A stretch of 47,659 bases of DNA from an uncultured Aquimarina sp. (GCA_947493495.1 CANLRN010000028.1:1-47659); one strand, 5' to 3'. Positions 25,724 through 35,102 are shown, counted from the stretch's first letter. Translations and numbers: made by a program. Notes: generated by a model from the sequence alone, not told the origin.

Positions 25724-27019
25724 ATGCCAGATAATTTAGACGACATACAACTAAGAAGTGAAGAAGTACAAGAGATACTTACCAAAGTGCCTCATTGGAT
25801 GATACGCTGGGGGAATCTATTGATATTAGTTTTAATTCTCTTACTATTATTTTTATCATGGTTAATTAAATATCCTGATACCATTCCTGCTCCAGCTATA
25901 GTTACAACCAAAGCTCCTTTACAGAAAGAATTGGCTAATGTAAGTGGCAAAATACAAGCGATTTTAGTTAAAGAAGGAGATACGGTTCCAGAGGGAACAC
26001 CACTAGCCATCCTAAGAAACACGGCTAATTATGATGATGTATTTATTCTAAAACGCATAGTAGATACAATAATAATAAATAATAAATCTATTAACTTTCC
26101 TTTTAATGAAATCCCAATGTTATCGCTTGGAGATATCCAGGCGGCTTACGCTACTTTCGAAAATAATTATATAGAATATAGCCTCAATAAAGAATTTAAA
26201 CCTTTTACTGGAGAGAGTCTAGCCAATGAAACTGCTATACAAGAATTACATCGAAGAAGAGAGAGCCTACGCCGCCAAAAAAGACGTTCTAAAAGTGAGC
26301 TGAATATCAAGAGAAAAGATTTTGAAAGACAACAAAGATTATTCGAAAAAGGAGTGATTTCTCTACAAGAGTATGAAAATAAAAAAGCTGAACATTTGCA
26401 AATAGAAAACAGATATAATGAATATGATGCACAATTATCTCAGTCTACAGAAAATATAGTAAACGCACAAAAAAACTCTAAAGGCACTGAATATAACCAA
26501 CAGAGAGAAGAAGTGAATCTTAGAACTAAAGTCATCCAATCCTTTGACCAACTTAGAAGAAGTATCCGAGATTGGGAACTAAAATATCTATTACAATCTG
26601 ATATCAATGGTCGTGTTTCGTTTTCGAATTATCGATATGAGAATGAAAATGTAACCGCTGGAGATATTGTATTTACTATTATCCCTATAGAAAAAGCTTC
26701 TTCGTATGTAGCAAAAATTAAAGCCCCTACGCAAAACTCTGGGAAAATAAAAATAGGGCAAAAAGCCAATATAAAACTAGAAAATTACCCAGATGATGAA
26801 TTCGGGATGCTACAAGGAACTGTAGAATATATCTCGATGATACCTGACAAAGAAGGATTGTATCTTATCGATGTAGCCTTACCCACAGAGCTTATTACAA
26901 CTTATAATAAAACTATACCTTTTCAACAAGAAATGCGTGGAAATGTAGAAATTATAACAGAAGACCTCCGTTTGATCGAGCGATTTTTTTATCAGTTTAG
27001 AAAACTGGTGGATGATTAA
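25724..27019 (+). CDS. HlyD-family membrane-fusion (adaptor) protein
   Basis: The 431-residue protein has a cytosolic N-terminus of about 28 residues, one membrane helix (about 30-49, LLILVLILLLLFLSWLI) and a periplasmic part. That part has a lipoyl-like half-motif (VSGKIQAILVKEGDTV), a long charged coiled coil (about 165-285) and a second half with SDINGRVSF and a beta-barrel domain. It links the C39 ABC exporter to an outer-membrane channel. It is co-transcribed with the exporter. The layout matches the adaptors paired with bacteriocin-type transporters in Bacteroidota. Confidence 0.92.
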   Translation: MPDNLDDIQLRSEEVQEILTKVPHWMIRWGNLLILVLILLLLFLSWLIKYPDTIPAPAIVTTKAPLQKELANVSGKIQAILVKEGDTVPEGTPLAILRNTANYDDVFILKRIVDTIIINNKSINFPFNEIPMLSLGDIQAAYATFENNYIEYSLNKEFKPFTGESLANETAIQELHRRRESLRRQKRRSKSELNIKRKDFERQQRLFEKGVISLQEYENKKAEHLQIENRYNEYDAQLSQSTENIVNAQKNSKGTEYNQQREEVNLRTKVIQSFDQLRRSIRDWELKYLLQSDINGRVSFSNYRYENENVTAGDIVFTIIPIEKASSYVAKIKAPTQNSGKIKIGQKANIKLENYPDDEFGMLQGTVEYISMIPDKEGLYLIDVALPTELITTYNKTIPFQQEMRGNVEIITEDLRLIERFFYQFRKLVDD

Positions 27020-27043
27020 ATTTTATGACCTAATTAACTTCTG

Positions 27044-27781
27044 CTACGCATATTTTATCCAGATATTTGGTTCTGTATACTCTCCAATACCTTTTTCTAA
27101 ATCTATCTTAATCGGGCTTAATGCTCCTTCTAGAAGATAGTCTCTTGATTTTAAAATATCTTCTTTCAAGATTCCTTTCCAAAACTCTATATCTCCTGTA
27201 ATCGACATTGAACTGTTACATACTTTTATGATCTCAGCCCCTCCTACTAAATGGGTTCTTAACCAAGGATCATATGGTTGCTCATCTTCTTTAAGGTTCA
27301 AATACGCCTTCATTGACATATTCGGAAAAAAATGCTTTTTGGTTGGTCTTATCGGTATTACAATCTTTCTCAAATCCGATGAATTGACAGTATCTTTTAC
27401 ATAATTAAGTATTTCTTTGCTGTAGCCTAGTTTTTGATACTCTTTCCTAACGATCACTTGTAAACCCCCAAGGTAATTAGGGGGTTCTTTATTTTCAAAA
27501 TCTGATATCCCTTTTCTAAACATCCAATCCCAACCATCTTCAGGTAAAGTATTTAAAGAGCCTTTAAATTGAAATGGTATTGTGTTCATAAAACCTATCA
27601 AATCCCCAAATGATGATATTAGATATATTTGAAATTCAGGAAAATAGTTTTCAAGTCTATTCCAATATTTTTCTATTATTAGAGATTTACTTATTAAATA
27701 GGGAAACCCTTCTTTTACAGCTTCTCTATATTGTCTCAATTGTAATGCATTTAATTCTTTAAGCTTAACAAAATTATTCAT
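27044..27781 (-). CDS. GNAT-like acyltransferase family protein
   Basis: The 245-residue soluble protein has the order expected of a GNAT fold: an N-terminal helix-rich part, a strand FGDLIGFMNTIPFQF, then LGGLQVIVRKEYQKLGYSKEIL (about 103-125), which matches the acetyl-CoA loop position, and KIVIPIRPTKK after it. The canonical R/Q-x-x-G-x-G/A loop reads QKLGYS, so cofactor binding is likely but not certain. It is convergent with the HlyD gene and is a lone minus-strand gene. The substrate cannot be inferred. Other members of this group are annotated only as acetyltransferase-like. Confidence 0.6.
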   Translation of the reverse strand: MNNFVKLKELNALQLRQYREAVKEGFPYLISKSLIIEKYWNRLENYFPEFQIYLISSFGDLIGFMNTIPFQFKGSLNTLPEDGWDWMFRKGISDFENKEPPNYLGGLQVIVRKEYQKLGYSKEILNYVKDTVNSSDLRKIVIPIRPTKKHFFPNMSMKAYLNLKEDEQPYDPWLRTHLVGGAEIIKVCNSSMSITGDIEFWKGILKEDILKSRDYLLEGALSPIKIDLEKGIGEYTEPNIWIKYA

Positions 27782-27946
27782 TACTTTTTATGTTTCTATA
27801 CTATTCAATATATTAAAATTATATCATTTAACCCTTCGCTAAGTCTTATAATTTTAGTAGTAAAATTCTAATTTAAAAAATTATACAGCAATCAAATCAC
27901 CTCTCTTTCTTCTACTGATTACAAAAACTAGGTTAATGAAAGATCA

Positions 27947-28541
27947 TTGGGTGGATTTAACGACCGAAAAAACATCGTCCATGGAGTGTATATGGGATTT
28001 TATGGTCGGTTTGGAGAAATTAATGGTAAAGAAACGAGCCATATCGGACTTAAGGTAGCATACGTTGCAAACCGAAAATTCGAAATAGGAGTCTCTGCTA
28101 AGGTTTACCACTATCAACAAAATATAAAAGGATTATCTTCTTCTGATAATGTGGCCCTTGTAGGAAGTCATTTAGGAATTTTTGTAGAGCCTATTCTTTT
28201 TAGCGTTTATAAATTAAACTTGTCTTTTCCTTTATTAGTTGGTGCGGGTGTTGTGACTATTTTTGATGGAGATTTTAATGAAAATGATGCACAATTTGAT
28301 TTCGATGATCCAAATAATTCTGATTTCACTTTAGTAGTAGAACCAGGAATTAGTTTGTTATATAATATCTCTAGAATTGTGCAATTAGAGGCAACCGCAA
28401 GATATACTTTCTCTAATAAATTCGACATTTCTTCGATTCGTTTATCCAACATAAATGGATTTTCTGCAGGTTTTAGGGATAAAAGTCGGAGTTTTTAATC
28501 TTGGTAGAAACAGATATAAGAAAAAGGCTCCTAAAAATTAG
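27947..28541 (+). pseudogene. Outer-membrane beta-barrel protein, truncated at the start and frameshifted at the end
   Basis: The readable frame (TTG 27947 to TAA at 28498) encodes alternating amphipathic strands typical of a small outer-membrane barrel, but it has no signal peptide and no ATG, so the 5' end is missing. Near 28474 the frame changes. Removing one T from the run gives AGLGIKVGVFNLGRN, which continues to a stop at 28539-28541 with a basic tail ending KKKAPKN. Both ends are therefore damaged. The function was probably a surface or porin-like barrel of the OmpW/opacity type, but I cannot assign a family. Confidence 0.6.
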
Positions 28542-28656
28542 CTCCTTGATCTCTCAATAGAATGAACTCATATTAAACTTATTCAATTCGCTAAATACTT
28601 CGGCATAAAAATTGATTGTATATAATCTATTATAAAATTTCAAAAAAAAGCCTCAA

Positions 28657-28821
28657 ATGAAAATCAAAACTGATTGTAAAACTAAAAAAATAGATACCAA
28701 TTATGTATTTTCAGAAAATAACCAAGTATATCTTAAGCGAAAAACCGATAGCAAACCCTCAGCTAGTCATTCTATATACACCGAAGAATGGTGTCCCATT
28801 AGCTTTTTCTGGAAATCTTAA
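28657..28821 (+). CDS. Possible 54-residue orphan peptide
   Basis: An ATG at 28657 opens a 54-codon frame rich in Lys and Asn at the start and ending EEWCPISFFWKS. It has no signal peptide, no membrane helix and no double-glycine leader. The two Cys residues are at positions 7 and 47. It lies just upstream of the TonB receptor gene and 1.6 kb after the peptide exporter. The ribosome binding site is weak, as is common in this phylum. It could be a real small gene, a relic or chance. Confidence 0.3.
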   Translation: MKIKTDCKTKKIDTNYVFSENNQVYLKRKTDSKPSASHSIYTEEWCPISFFWKS

Positions 28822-28844
28822 CTAAAATTATGGCAATATCCATA

Positions 28845-28852
28845 TAGTTTTG
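28845..28852 (+). promoter_or_regulatory. -7 promoter box of the TonB receptor gene
   Basis: TAGTTTTG matches TAnnTTTG in full, about 70 bases before the TTG start of the receptor. No clear -33 TTG is seen. A second, weaker box (atattttg) lies nearer to the gene, around 28890. Confidence 0.35.
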
Positions 28853-28922
28853 AATACAGAATTCGTATCATTATCATATCTTCGTAAATACAATATTTTG
28901 AATTTACAGAAAATACTTTTTT

Positions 28923-31310
28923 TTGAAAAAAAACATTTCTCTTCATATAATACTACTAGTAATAAGCATACTATTCTATGGAAATACAACTGGACAGGAA
29001 AAATTCACAATAAATGGTATCATCTCAGAACAATCCAGTAATGAAACATTAATAGGTGTCAATGTACTATTTCCTGAAATAGGGAAAGGAGTAGTCACTA
29101 ATGAATATGGTTTTTATTCAATCACATTGCCAGGAGGAACATATAAACTTCAGGTTAGCTACTTAGGATTTAATGACATTATTCAGGAAATTACACTTAA
29201 TGATGATAAAAAATTAAACTTTCAGCTTACAGAAGCTTCAGAAATGTTAGAGGAAGTAGTAATCACCGAAAATGTAGAAAAAGTAAATATTAAAACACCT
29301 CAGATGAGTCTTAATAAACTAACTGCAGGTACTATTAAACAAATTCCTGTTGTTTTAGGAGAAGCAGATGTTATTAAATCTATCATATTATTACCTGGAG
29401 TAACTAGTGGCGGAGAAGGTGCTTCTGGTTTTAATGTTCGAGGAGGAGCAGCGGATCAAAATCTAATCTTATTAGATGAGGCTATTATTTTTAATTCTTC
29501 GCATCTATTTGGGTTCTTTTCTGTTTTTAATCCCGACGCTATTAAAGATATCAAATTATACAAAGGTGGAATTCCTGCAAAGTATGGAGGAAGAGTATCT
29601 TCGGTTTTGGACATTTATCAAAAAGAAGGAAATAGTAAAAAATTTCATCTAAATGGAGGCTTAGGGTTAGTAGCTAGTAGATTATTGGCAGAAGGGCCTA
29701 TCATAAAAGATAGAGGTGCTTTTTTAGTAGGAGGAAGAGCTTCATATGCTCATTTATTTTTACCGCTTCTTGATAATGATAATATTGCGTTTTTTTATGA
29801 TCTTAATACCAAACTAAATTATAAAATTAATGACAAAAATAATATTTACCTATCAGGATATTTTGGTCGTGATGTTTTTTCTATCAGTGAGAGCTTTAGA
29901 AACACCTACGGAAATACGGTAGTTAATCTAAGATGGAATCATCTATTCTCAGATAAATTATTCTCTAACCTCTCTCTGATATATTCAGATTATTTTTATG
30001 GATTAGAACTTGATTTTGTAGGATTTAAATGGGATTCTGGGATAAGGAATTTTAATATCAAATATGATTTTAAGCACTATCTCAGTGATCATTTTCAATT
30101 AAATTATGGGGTTAATAATATATATTACCAATTTAATCCTGGAGAAATTAGACCTAATAGATCAGATTCAGGAATCCGGCGAGAAAAATTAACGAATAAA
30201 TTTGCTAATGAATTTGGAGCCTATGTAGATGCAGAACATAAAATATCAGATAAGCTAAAACTACAATACGGACTCCGCCTTAGTAATTTTAGAAGATTAG
30301 GGCAAAATGGGTTTAATATCTATGAAAACGACAATCCATTACTATTTAACACAGAATTACAGATATATCAAGCTGCCGATCCTATCGAATCTATAAGATC
30401 CAGCAAAAGTAGCACTCTAGAAAATTTTATCAATCTAGAACCTAGAATCTCATTAGCATATGCTTTTAATAATCACACGTCTATAAAAGCAAGTTATAAT
30501 AGAATAGCACAATACCTACACTTATTATCTAATACGAGCTCCCCTACTCCACTAGATGTATGGACTCCCAGTGGAAAATATGTAAAACCGCAGCTATTGA
30601 ATCAATATGCTATAGGGTATTTTAAAAACATCAAAAACAATGCATACTCAATAGAAACAGAAGTTTTTTATAAGGATATACAAAACAGAATTGATTATAT
30701 AGATGGAGCAGAATTAATTGCTAATAATGCTATTGAACAGGATATCTTAAATGGCGAAGCTAGAGCCTATGGGTTAGAATTATTAGTACGAAAAAATGAA
30801 GGAAAATTTAACGGATGGTTAGCCTATACTTTATCCAAATCAGAACAGCGCACCCCTGGTAGAACTCCAGAAGAAATAGGTATCAATAATGGAAGATGGT
30901 ATAATACTCCTTTTGATAAGACCCATGATATCTCCTTTAATGGAAGTTATGAATTAAATGATAAATGGTCATTTAACACTAATTATGTATTACAAACAGG
31001 TCAACCTACTAATTTCCCTACGGGGCAATTTGAGTTTCAAGGATTGGTAATCCCTATATTTGAAGGAGATAGAAATGAGCAACGCTTGCCTACCTTTCAT
31101 AGAATGGATATCTCCGCTACGATGACACCCCGTAAAAATAAGAATAGAAAATGGCAAGCAGAATGGGTATTCAGTATTTACAATCTATACAATCGTAAAA
31201 ATGCTGCCTCTATAAGCTTTAGCCAAAATACAGAAACTCGTGTTAATGAAGCTGTACGAACTTCTATTTTTGGAATCGTACCAGCGGTGACTTATAATTT
31301 TAAATTTTAA
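28923..31310 (+). CDS. TonB-dependent receptor with carboxypeptidase-like N-terminal domain
   Basis: The 795-residue product starts at a TTG, chosen because it leads straight into a signal peptide ending TTGQ (residue about 24). Residues about 27-105 are a carboxypeptidase-regulatory-like domain (NETLIGVNVLFPEIGKG). The plug (about 115-235) includes IPVVLGEADVIKSIILLPGV and FNVRGGAADQNLILLDEA. The rest is barrel, ending VPAVTYNFKF. It belongs to the FecA-like receptors that pair with a DUF4249 lipoprotein, here 4 bases downstream, not to the SusC type. The ligand is unknown, and such pairs may import siderophores, peptides or other compounds. Confidence 0.9.
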   Translation: MKKNISLHIILLVISILFYGNTTGQEKFTINGIISEQSSNETLIGVNVLFPEIGKGVVTNEYGFYSITLPGGTYKLQVSYLGFNDIIQEITLNDDKKLNFQLTEASEMLEEVVITENVEKVNIKTPQMSLNKLTAGTIKQIPVVLGEADVIKSIILLPGVTSGGEGASGFNVRGGAADQNLILLDEAIIFNSSHLFGFFSVFNPDAIKDIKLYKGGIPAKYGGRVSSVLDIYQKEGNSKKFHLNGGLGLVASRLLAEGPIIKDRGAFLVGGRASYAHLFLPLLDNDNIAFFYDLNTKLNYKINDKNNIYLSGYFGRDVFSISESFRNTYGNTVVNLRWNHLFSDKLFSNLSLIYSDYFYGLELDFVGFKWDSGIRNFNIKYDFKHYLSDHFQLNYGVNNIYYQFNPGEIRPNRSDSGIRREKLTNKFANEFGAYVDAEHKISDKLKLQYGLRLSNFRRLGQNGFNIYENDNPLLFNTELQIYQAADPIESIRSSKSSTLENFINLEPRISLAYAFNNHTSIKASYNRIAQYLHLLSNTSSPTPLDVWTPSGKYVKPQLLNQYAIGYFKNIKNNAYSIETEVFYKDIQNRIDYIDGAELIANNAIEQDILNGEARAYGLELLVRKNEGKFNGWLAYTLSKSEQRTPGRTPEEIGINNGRWYNTPFDKTHDISFNGSYELNDKWSFNTNYVLQTGQPTNFPTGQFEFQGLVIPIFEGDRNEQRLPTFHRMDISATMTPRKNKNRKWQAEWVFSIYNLYNRKNAASISFSQNTETRVNEAVRTSIFGIVPAVTYNFKF

Positions 31311-31314
31311 CCTG

Positions 31315-32148
31315 ATGAAAAAACTACTTTTTTATAGTATGATTATCATCGCAACTATAGGATGTGAGGATGTCATAGATGTAGATCTACCTAATGGAGA
31401 ACCTAGATTAGTAATTGATGCTTCTCTTGAGTTTTCTAAAAACGCAGATGGCACATTAAATTTTAGCCAAGATGAAATTAGGCTTACGCTCTCTGCTCCT
31501 TTTTTTAATGAAAATGTACCTCCTGTAAGTGATGCAACCATATTCATCACGAATCTCAGTCAGAATATAGTACTCACATTTAGCGAATCGCTTTTTAGTC
31601 CTGGAATCTATCGGTCTTCTAATGGGAGTTCTTCTTTTAATTTTGAGGATGAATATGAATTGACAGTGATCTATGAAAACCAAACATATAAAGCGACAAC
31701 CAAAATTGCACCCTCTGCTCCTATTGATACTGTTATACAAGGAGATGGTACTTTATTTGATGATAATGATATCGAAATTGAACTTTTCTTTACCGATGAT
31801 GGTGAAGTAAACAACTATTATCTTTTTGATTTTGATTTTAACTTATTTCTTACTAGCGAGGATCGATTCTATCAAGGGCAGACTTTCAACTTTTCTTATT
31901 TTTATGAAGATAGAGATATAAATGCAGGCAAAGAAGCTGAAATAAAAATACTAGGCATTGATAGGCAATATTTTGACTATAGTACAATCCTTATCGAACA
32001 AAGTGAACAAGGTGGAGGAAACCCCTTTCAGACTCCTCCAGCTAGAATACGTAGTAATATTTTAAATACTACAAATTCAGAAAATTATGCGCTAGGGTAT
32101 TTTAATCTTTCTGAAACATATAGTTTTCTCTTTACATTTCAAGAATAA
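31315..32148 (+). CDS. DUF4249 family lipoprotein
   Basis: The 277-residue lipoprotein has lipobox ATIGC (Cys17) and the family-typical start CEDVIDVDLPNGEPRLVIDA. The beta-rich body has repeated acidic turns. DUF4249 proteins almost always follow a TonB receptor of the kind encoded 4 bases upstream, and probably act as its surface-exposed partner. The biochemical role is not established. A terminator is not obvious before murQ, but murQ has its own promoter. Confidence 0.88.
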   Translation: MKKLLFYSMIIIATIGCEDVIDVDLPNGEPRLVIDASLEFSKNADGTLNFSQDEIRLTLSAPFFNENVPPVSDATIFITNLSQNIVLTFSESLFSPGIYRSSNGSSSFNFEDEYELTVIYENQTYKATTKIAPSAPIDTVIQGDGTLFDDNDIEIELFFTDDGEVNNYYLFDFDFNLFLTSEDRFYQGQTFNFSYFYEDRDINAGKEAEIKILGIDRQYFDYSTILIEQSEQGGGNPFQTPPARIRSNILNTTNSENYALGYFNLSETYSFLFTFQE

Positions 32149-32192
32149 CAAACCGCTTTTGGATTTAGTTATATCGATTCCCGTTAAAATTG

Positions 32193-32200
32193 TATTTTTG
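32193..32200 (+). promoter_or_regulatory. -7 promoter box of murQ, four bases before the start codon
   Basis: TATTTTTG matches TAnnTTTG and ends at 32200, with the murQ ATG at 32205. With the usual distance to the start site, transcription would begin at or near the ATG, giving a leaderless message. No clear -33 TTG is seen. Confidence 0.45.
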
Positions 32201-32204
32201 AAGC

Positions 32205-33017
32205 ATGCAATTCACTAAAATCACAGAACAAGCTTCAAAATATAATCATCTAGAAAAGATGAGTATTCCTGAACTATTATCTAATATTAATAAAGAGGAT
32301 CAAACAGTACCTAAAGCTATAGAAAAATCAATTCCTCAGATTGAAGCTTTGGTGGCACAAGTAGTGGAAAAATTAAAAAACGGAGGGAGACTTTTTTATA
32401 TGGGCGCAGGAACCAGTGGCAGATTAGGTATTGTAGATGCTAGTGAATGCCCTCCTACTTTTGGAGTTCCTCACGAACTCGTTATAGGACTTATCGCAGG
32501 TGGGGATACAGCAATTAGAAAAGCCGTAGAATTTGCCGAAGATGATCTAGAACAAGGCTGGAAAGATCTCCAATCCTATCAAATCTCAGAAAAAGATGTT
32601 GTCATTGGGATTGCAGCTTCTGGTACAACACCATATGTCATTGGTGCACTGAAAAAATGTAATGAATCTAATATAATAACCGGATGTATTACCTGTAATG
32701 AAGGGAGTCCATTAGATACTACCGCACAATATCCTATTATAGTTACCGTGGGTCCAGAGTTTGTAACTGGAAGCTCTAGAATGAAAGCAGGTACGGCTCA
32801 GAAATTAGTACTCAATATGATATCAACCGCTACGATGATCCAACTCGGCAAAGTAAAAGGAAATAAAATGGTTGATATGCAGCTCAGCAATAATAAGCTA
32901 GTAGATCGCGGTACACGAATGATTATGGAAGAACTTAATGTTGATAGAGCTAAAGCTGCTACTCTACTCAATAAATTTGGAAGTGTACGAAATGCGATAC
33001 AAAACTATGGAGCCTAA
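32205..33017 (+). CDS. murQ: N-acetylmuramic acid 6-phosphate etherase
   Basis: The 270-residue cytoplasmic protein has the SIS fold and the MurQ signature MGAGTSGRLGIVDASECPP (residues 66-84). Glu81 is a likely catalytic acid in the conserved ASECPPTFG segment. GIAASGTTPYVIGAL and TGSSRMKAGTAQK complete the active site. It splits the lactyl ether of MurNAc-6-phosphate to give GlcNAc-6-phosphate and D-lactate in peptidoglycan recycling. Related proteins at about 300 residues carry a longer tail, but 270 is usual in Flavobacteriia. The DUF6095 gene overlaps its end by 11 bases. Confidence 0.95.
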   Translation: MQFTKITEQASKYNHLEKMSIPELLSNINKEDQTVPKAIEKSIPQIEALVAQVVEKLKNGGRLFYMGAGTSGRLGIVDASECPPTFGVPHELVIGLIAGGDTAIRKAVEFAEDDLEQGWKDLQSYQISEKDVVIGIAASGTTPYVIGALKKCNESNIITGCITCNEGSPLDTTAQYPIIVTVGPEFVTGSSRMKAGTAQKLVLNMISTATMIQLGKVKGNKMVDMQLSNNKLVDRGTRMIMEELNVDRAKAATLLNKFGSVRNAIQNYGA

Positions 33018-33240
33018 AAGAACGGATAAAGAAGTATTAGGTAAAGGAGTACAGAGAATGGCAATTGCCTTGATATTTATGTTCATTAGCCCTGTAATTA
33101 TCCATTCTGCATTTAAGAACCAGGACCATCCCTATTATATCCCTATATTAATTCTAGGGTTATTAGGTGCAGCTTTTGCTATTTTTATGGCCTTTAAAGG
33201 CATCAAAACAATCATGGATGCTTTCTTCGGTAAAAAATAA
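33007..33240 (+). CDS. DUF6095 family small membrane protein
   Basis: I start this gene at the ATG at 33007, inside the end of murQ, because the 77-residue product then matches the usual family start MEPKRTDKEVLGKGVQRM. A longer frame from 32938 would overlap murQ needlessly. Two membrane helices (about 18-36 and 48-66) flank the segment VIIHSAFKNQDHP. The family follows murQ in many Flavobacteriia. Its function is unknown, and the tight overlap suggests co-translation with murQ. Confidence 0.85.
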   Translation: MEPKRTDKEVLGKGVQRMAIALIFMFISPVIIHSAFKNQDHPYYIPILILGLLGAAFAIFMAFKGIKTIMDAFFGKK

Positions 33241-33250
33241 CCTTCTTTAA

Positions 33251-33442
33251 CCTATATTTATAGGCATTATTTCTTTTTGTATCCCTATTGTTGGTGCAAT
33301 TTTATATTTTATCAATAAAGAAAAACATCCAAAAAAAGCTAAATCAGCTTGTACTCTAGCGCTATGGGGCATAGGTATTGGAATTGTTATTAATATATTG
33401 GTTACTGTCTTAGGAGGGTTAGCTTCTATTATGGGAGGATAA
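33251..33442 (+). pseudogene. Small membrane protein frame without a start codon
   Basis: The frame reads IGIISFCIPIVGAILYF, then a Lys-rich turn (INKEKHPKKAKSA) and a second membrane helix ending GGLASIMGG. This looks like a small two-helix protein of the DUF4190 or CCC-motif type seen in Flavobacteriia. No ATG, GTG or TTG occurs in frame near the beginning and a stop precedes it at 33248-33250. The N-terminus is lost or begins in another frame. It may be a relic or start at a rare codon. Confidence 0.4.
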
Positions 33443-33484
33443 TATTGATTTATTACACGAATTTACATCGAGAAAAAAATATTC

Positions 33485-33551
33485 ATCTCATCTTGAGACA
33501 CTATAGATAAAACACTCTTTTTAAGATAGTGTAAATTGCTCAAGATGAGAT
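33485..33551. terminator. Bidirectional terminator between convergent genes
   Basis: A perfect 13-bp outer stem (33485-33497 with 33539-33551) encloses a 7-bp inner stem (33498-33504 with 33526-33532). T-rich sequence follows on the plus side. It separates the murQ group from the minus-strand aminotransferase. Confidence 0.7.
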
Positions 33552-33586
33552 TACTTTTTTCTAAAATTTAAGATTTTATACTACAG

Positions 33587-34864
33587 TTACTCAAACGTTT
33601 TCAACGTTTTAGTTATAATAGCTACACAATCCAACAATTGCTCTTTATTCATTACTAAAGGTGGTGCAAAGCGTATGATATTACCATGTGTAGGTTTTGC
33701 CAGCAATCCATTTTCTTTTAATGCTATACAAATATTCCACGCAGTATCACTATCTTCATCATCATTGATTACTATGGCATTGAGCAAGCCTTTACCCCTT
33801 ACAAGAGTTACAATATTCGATGTCTCAATATATGTATTTATTTCTGATCTAAACAATTCCCCTAACTGATAAGCATTTTCAGCGAGTTTTTCATCTCTTA
33901 CCACCTCTAATGCAGCAATAGCGACAACTGCAGCTACTGGATTACCTCCAAAAGTACTTCCGTGATTTCCTGGTTTGATTACTTCCATAATAGCATCATC
34001 TGCTAATACAGCTGATACAGGATACGCACCACCACTCAATGCTTTACCAAGAATTAAAATATCTGGTTTTACATTTGGGCGTTCAGAACAATTCTTATCT
34101 GCACAAGAACAAGTACCACAGGTGGCTAGCAATCTCCCTGTACGGGCTATCCCAGTTTGTACTTCATCTGCAATAAACAAGACATTGTGTTTTTTACACA
34201 ATGCTTTGGCTTCTGTCAGATAATTATCGGAAGGCACATATACTCCTGCTTCTCCTTGTATGGGCTCCACCAAAAATCCTGCAATATTCTTATTATTTTC
34301 TAATGCTTCTTTTAATGCTTTTATATTGTCATATTCTATTTTGATAAAACCTGCGGTATAAGGCCCAAAATTATCTCTAGCTACAGGATCATTAGAAAAT
34401 GATATAATCGTAGTTGTTCGTCCATGAAAATTATTGTTACAAACAATAACTTGTGCATTATTTTCGGAGATACCTTTCTTCTCATAGGCCCATTTCCTAC
34501 ATATTTTTAATGCCGTCTCTACAGCTTCGGCACCAGTATTCATAGGCAATAGCTTATCGAAACCAAAAAACTCGGAAGCAAATTTCTCATATTCCCCAAG
34601 CTTATCATTAAAGAATGCTCTTGATGTCAATGTTAATGTCTGAGCCTGTTCCATCATCGCTCCTACAATTTTAGGATGACAATGCCCTTGATTTACTGCA
34701 GAATATGCACTCAAAAAATCATAATATTTTTTCCCTTCGATGTCCCAAACAAACACACCTTTTCCTTTGCATAATACAACTGGTAATGGATGGTAATTAT
34801 GGGCTCCATACTTATTTTCTAAATCGATTGCTTGTTGAGATGTTAATTTTTCTAAAACAGCCAT
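33587..34864 (-). CDS. rocD: Ornithine--oxo-acid transaminase
   Basis: This 425-residue class III PLP aminotransferase shows NKYGAHNYHPLPVVLCKGKG at the start, MNTGAEAVETALKICRKWAY, NNFHGRTTT, ADEVQTGIARTGR and ILGKALSGGAYPVSAV with the PLP-binding Lys. A Cys-rich insert, CGTCSCADKNC, is found in many Bacteroidota enzymes of this type. It transfers the delta-amino group of ornithine to 2-oxoglutarate, linking arginine and proline metabolism in the cytoplasm. It is a single gene, convergent with the murQ group. Confidence 0.94.
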   Translation of the reverse strand: MAVLEKLTSQQAIDLENKYGAHNYHPLPVVLCKGKGVFVWDIEGKKYYDFLSAYSAVNQGHCHPKIVGAMMEQAQTLTLTSRAFFNDKLGEYEKFASEFFGFDKLLPMNTGAEAVETALKICRKWAYEKKGISENNAQVIVCNNNFHGRTTTIISFSNDPVARDNFGPYTAGFIKIEYDNIKALKEALENNKNIAGFLVEPIQGEAGVYVPSDNYLTEAKALCKKHNVLFIADEVQTGIARTGRLLATCGTCSCADKNCSERPNVKPDILILGKALSGGAYPVSAVLADDAIMEVIKPGNHGSTFGGNPVAAVVAIAALEVVRDEKLAENAYQLGELFRSEINTYIETSNIVTLVRGKGLLNAIVINDDEDSDTAWNICIALKENGLLAKPTHGNIIRFAPPLVMNKEQLLDCVAIITKTLKTFE

Positions 34865-35102
34865 TTTGTATAATTTATAATTGATAAAATAACCATTCCT
34901 TCTATACCTTTATCCTTTCGAAAAGAATCGAAAATTCAGCGTGGGAGAGAAATCATCCCTGAGAGGGACGCAAATTACTAAATATAAACATATTTTCATC
35001 GAACTAAAAAGCTTTTAGTCGATAATTCTATAGAAATCTAGCCTTTTCATCTTTGATCCTATATTTCTTAAAATTAAATTTAAGAAACCAAAAAATATTC
35101 AT

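Noticed and set aside
23488..27019. Full lantibiotic or RiPP biosynthetic cluster
   Set aside because: Only the exporter and adaptor are present. No LanM, LanB/C, radical SAM or cyclase gene and no precursor were found.
28541..28554. 14-base match (gctccttgatctct) with 42845-42858
   Set aside because: Several 14-base matches are expected by chance in a window of this size and composition, and the flanks do not align.
32938..33006. Longer DUF6095 frame overlapping murQ
   Set aside because: The extra residues are a shadow of the murQ coding sequence. The family starts at the later ATG.
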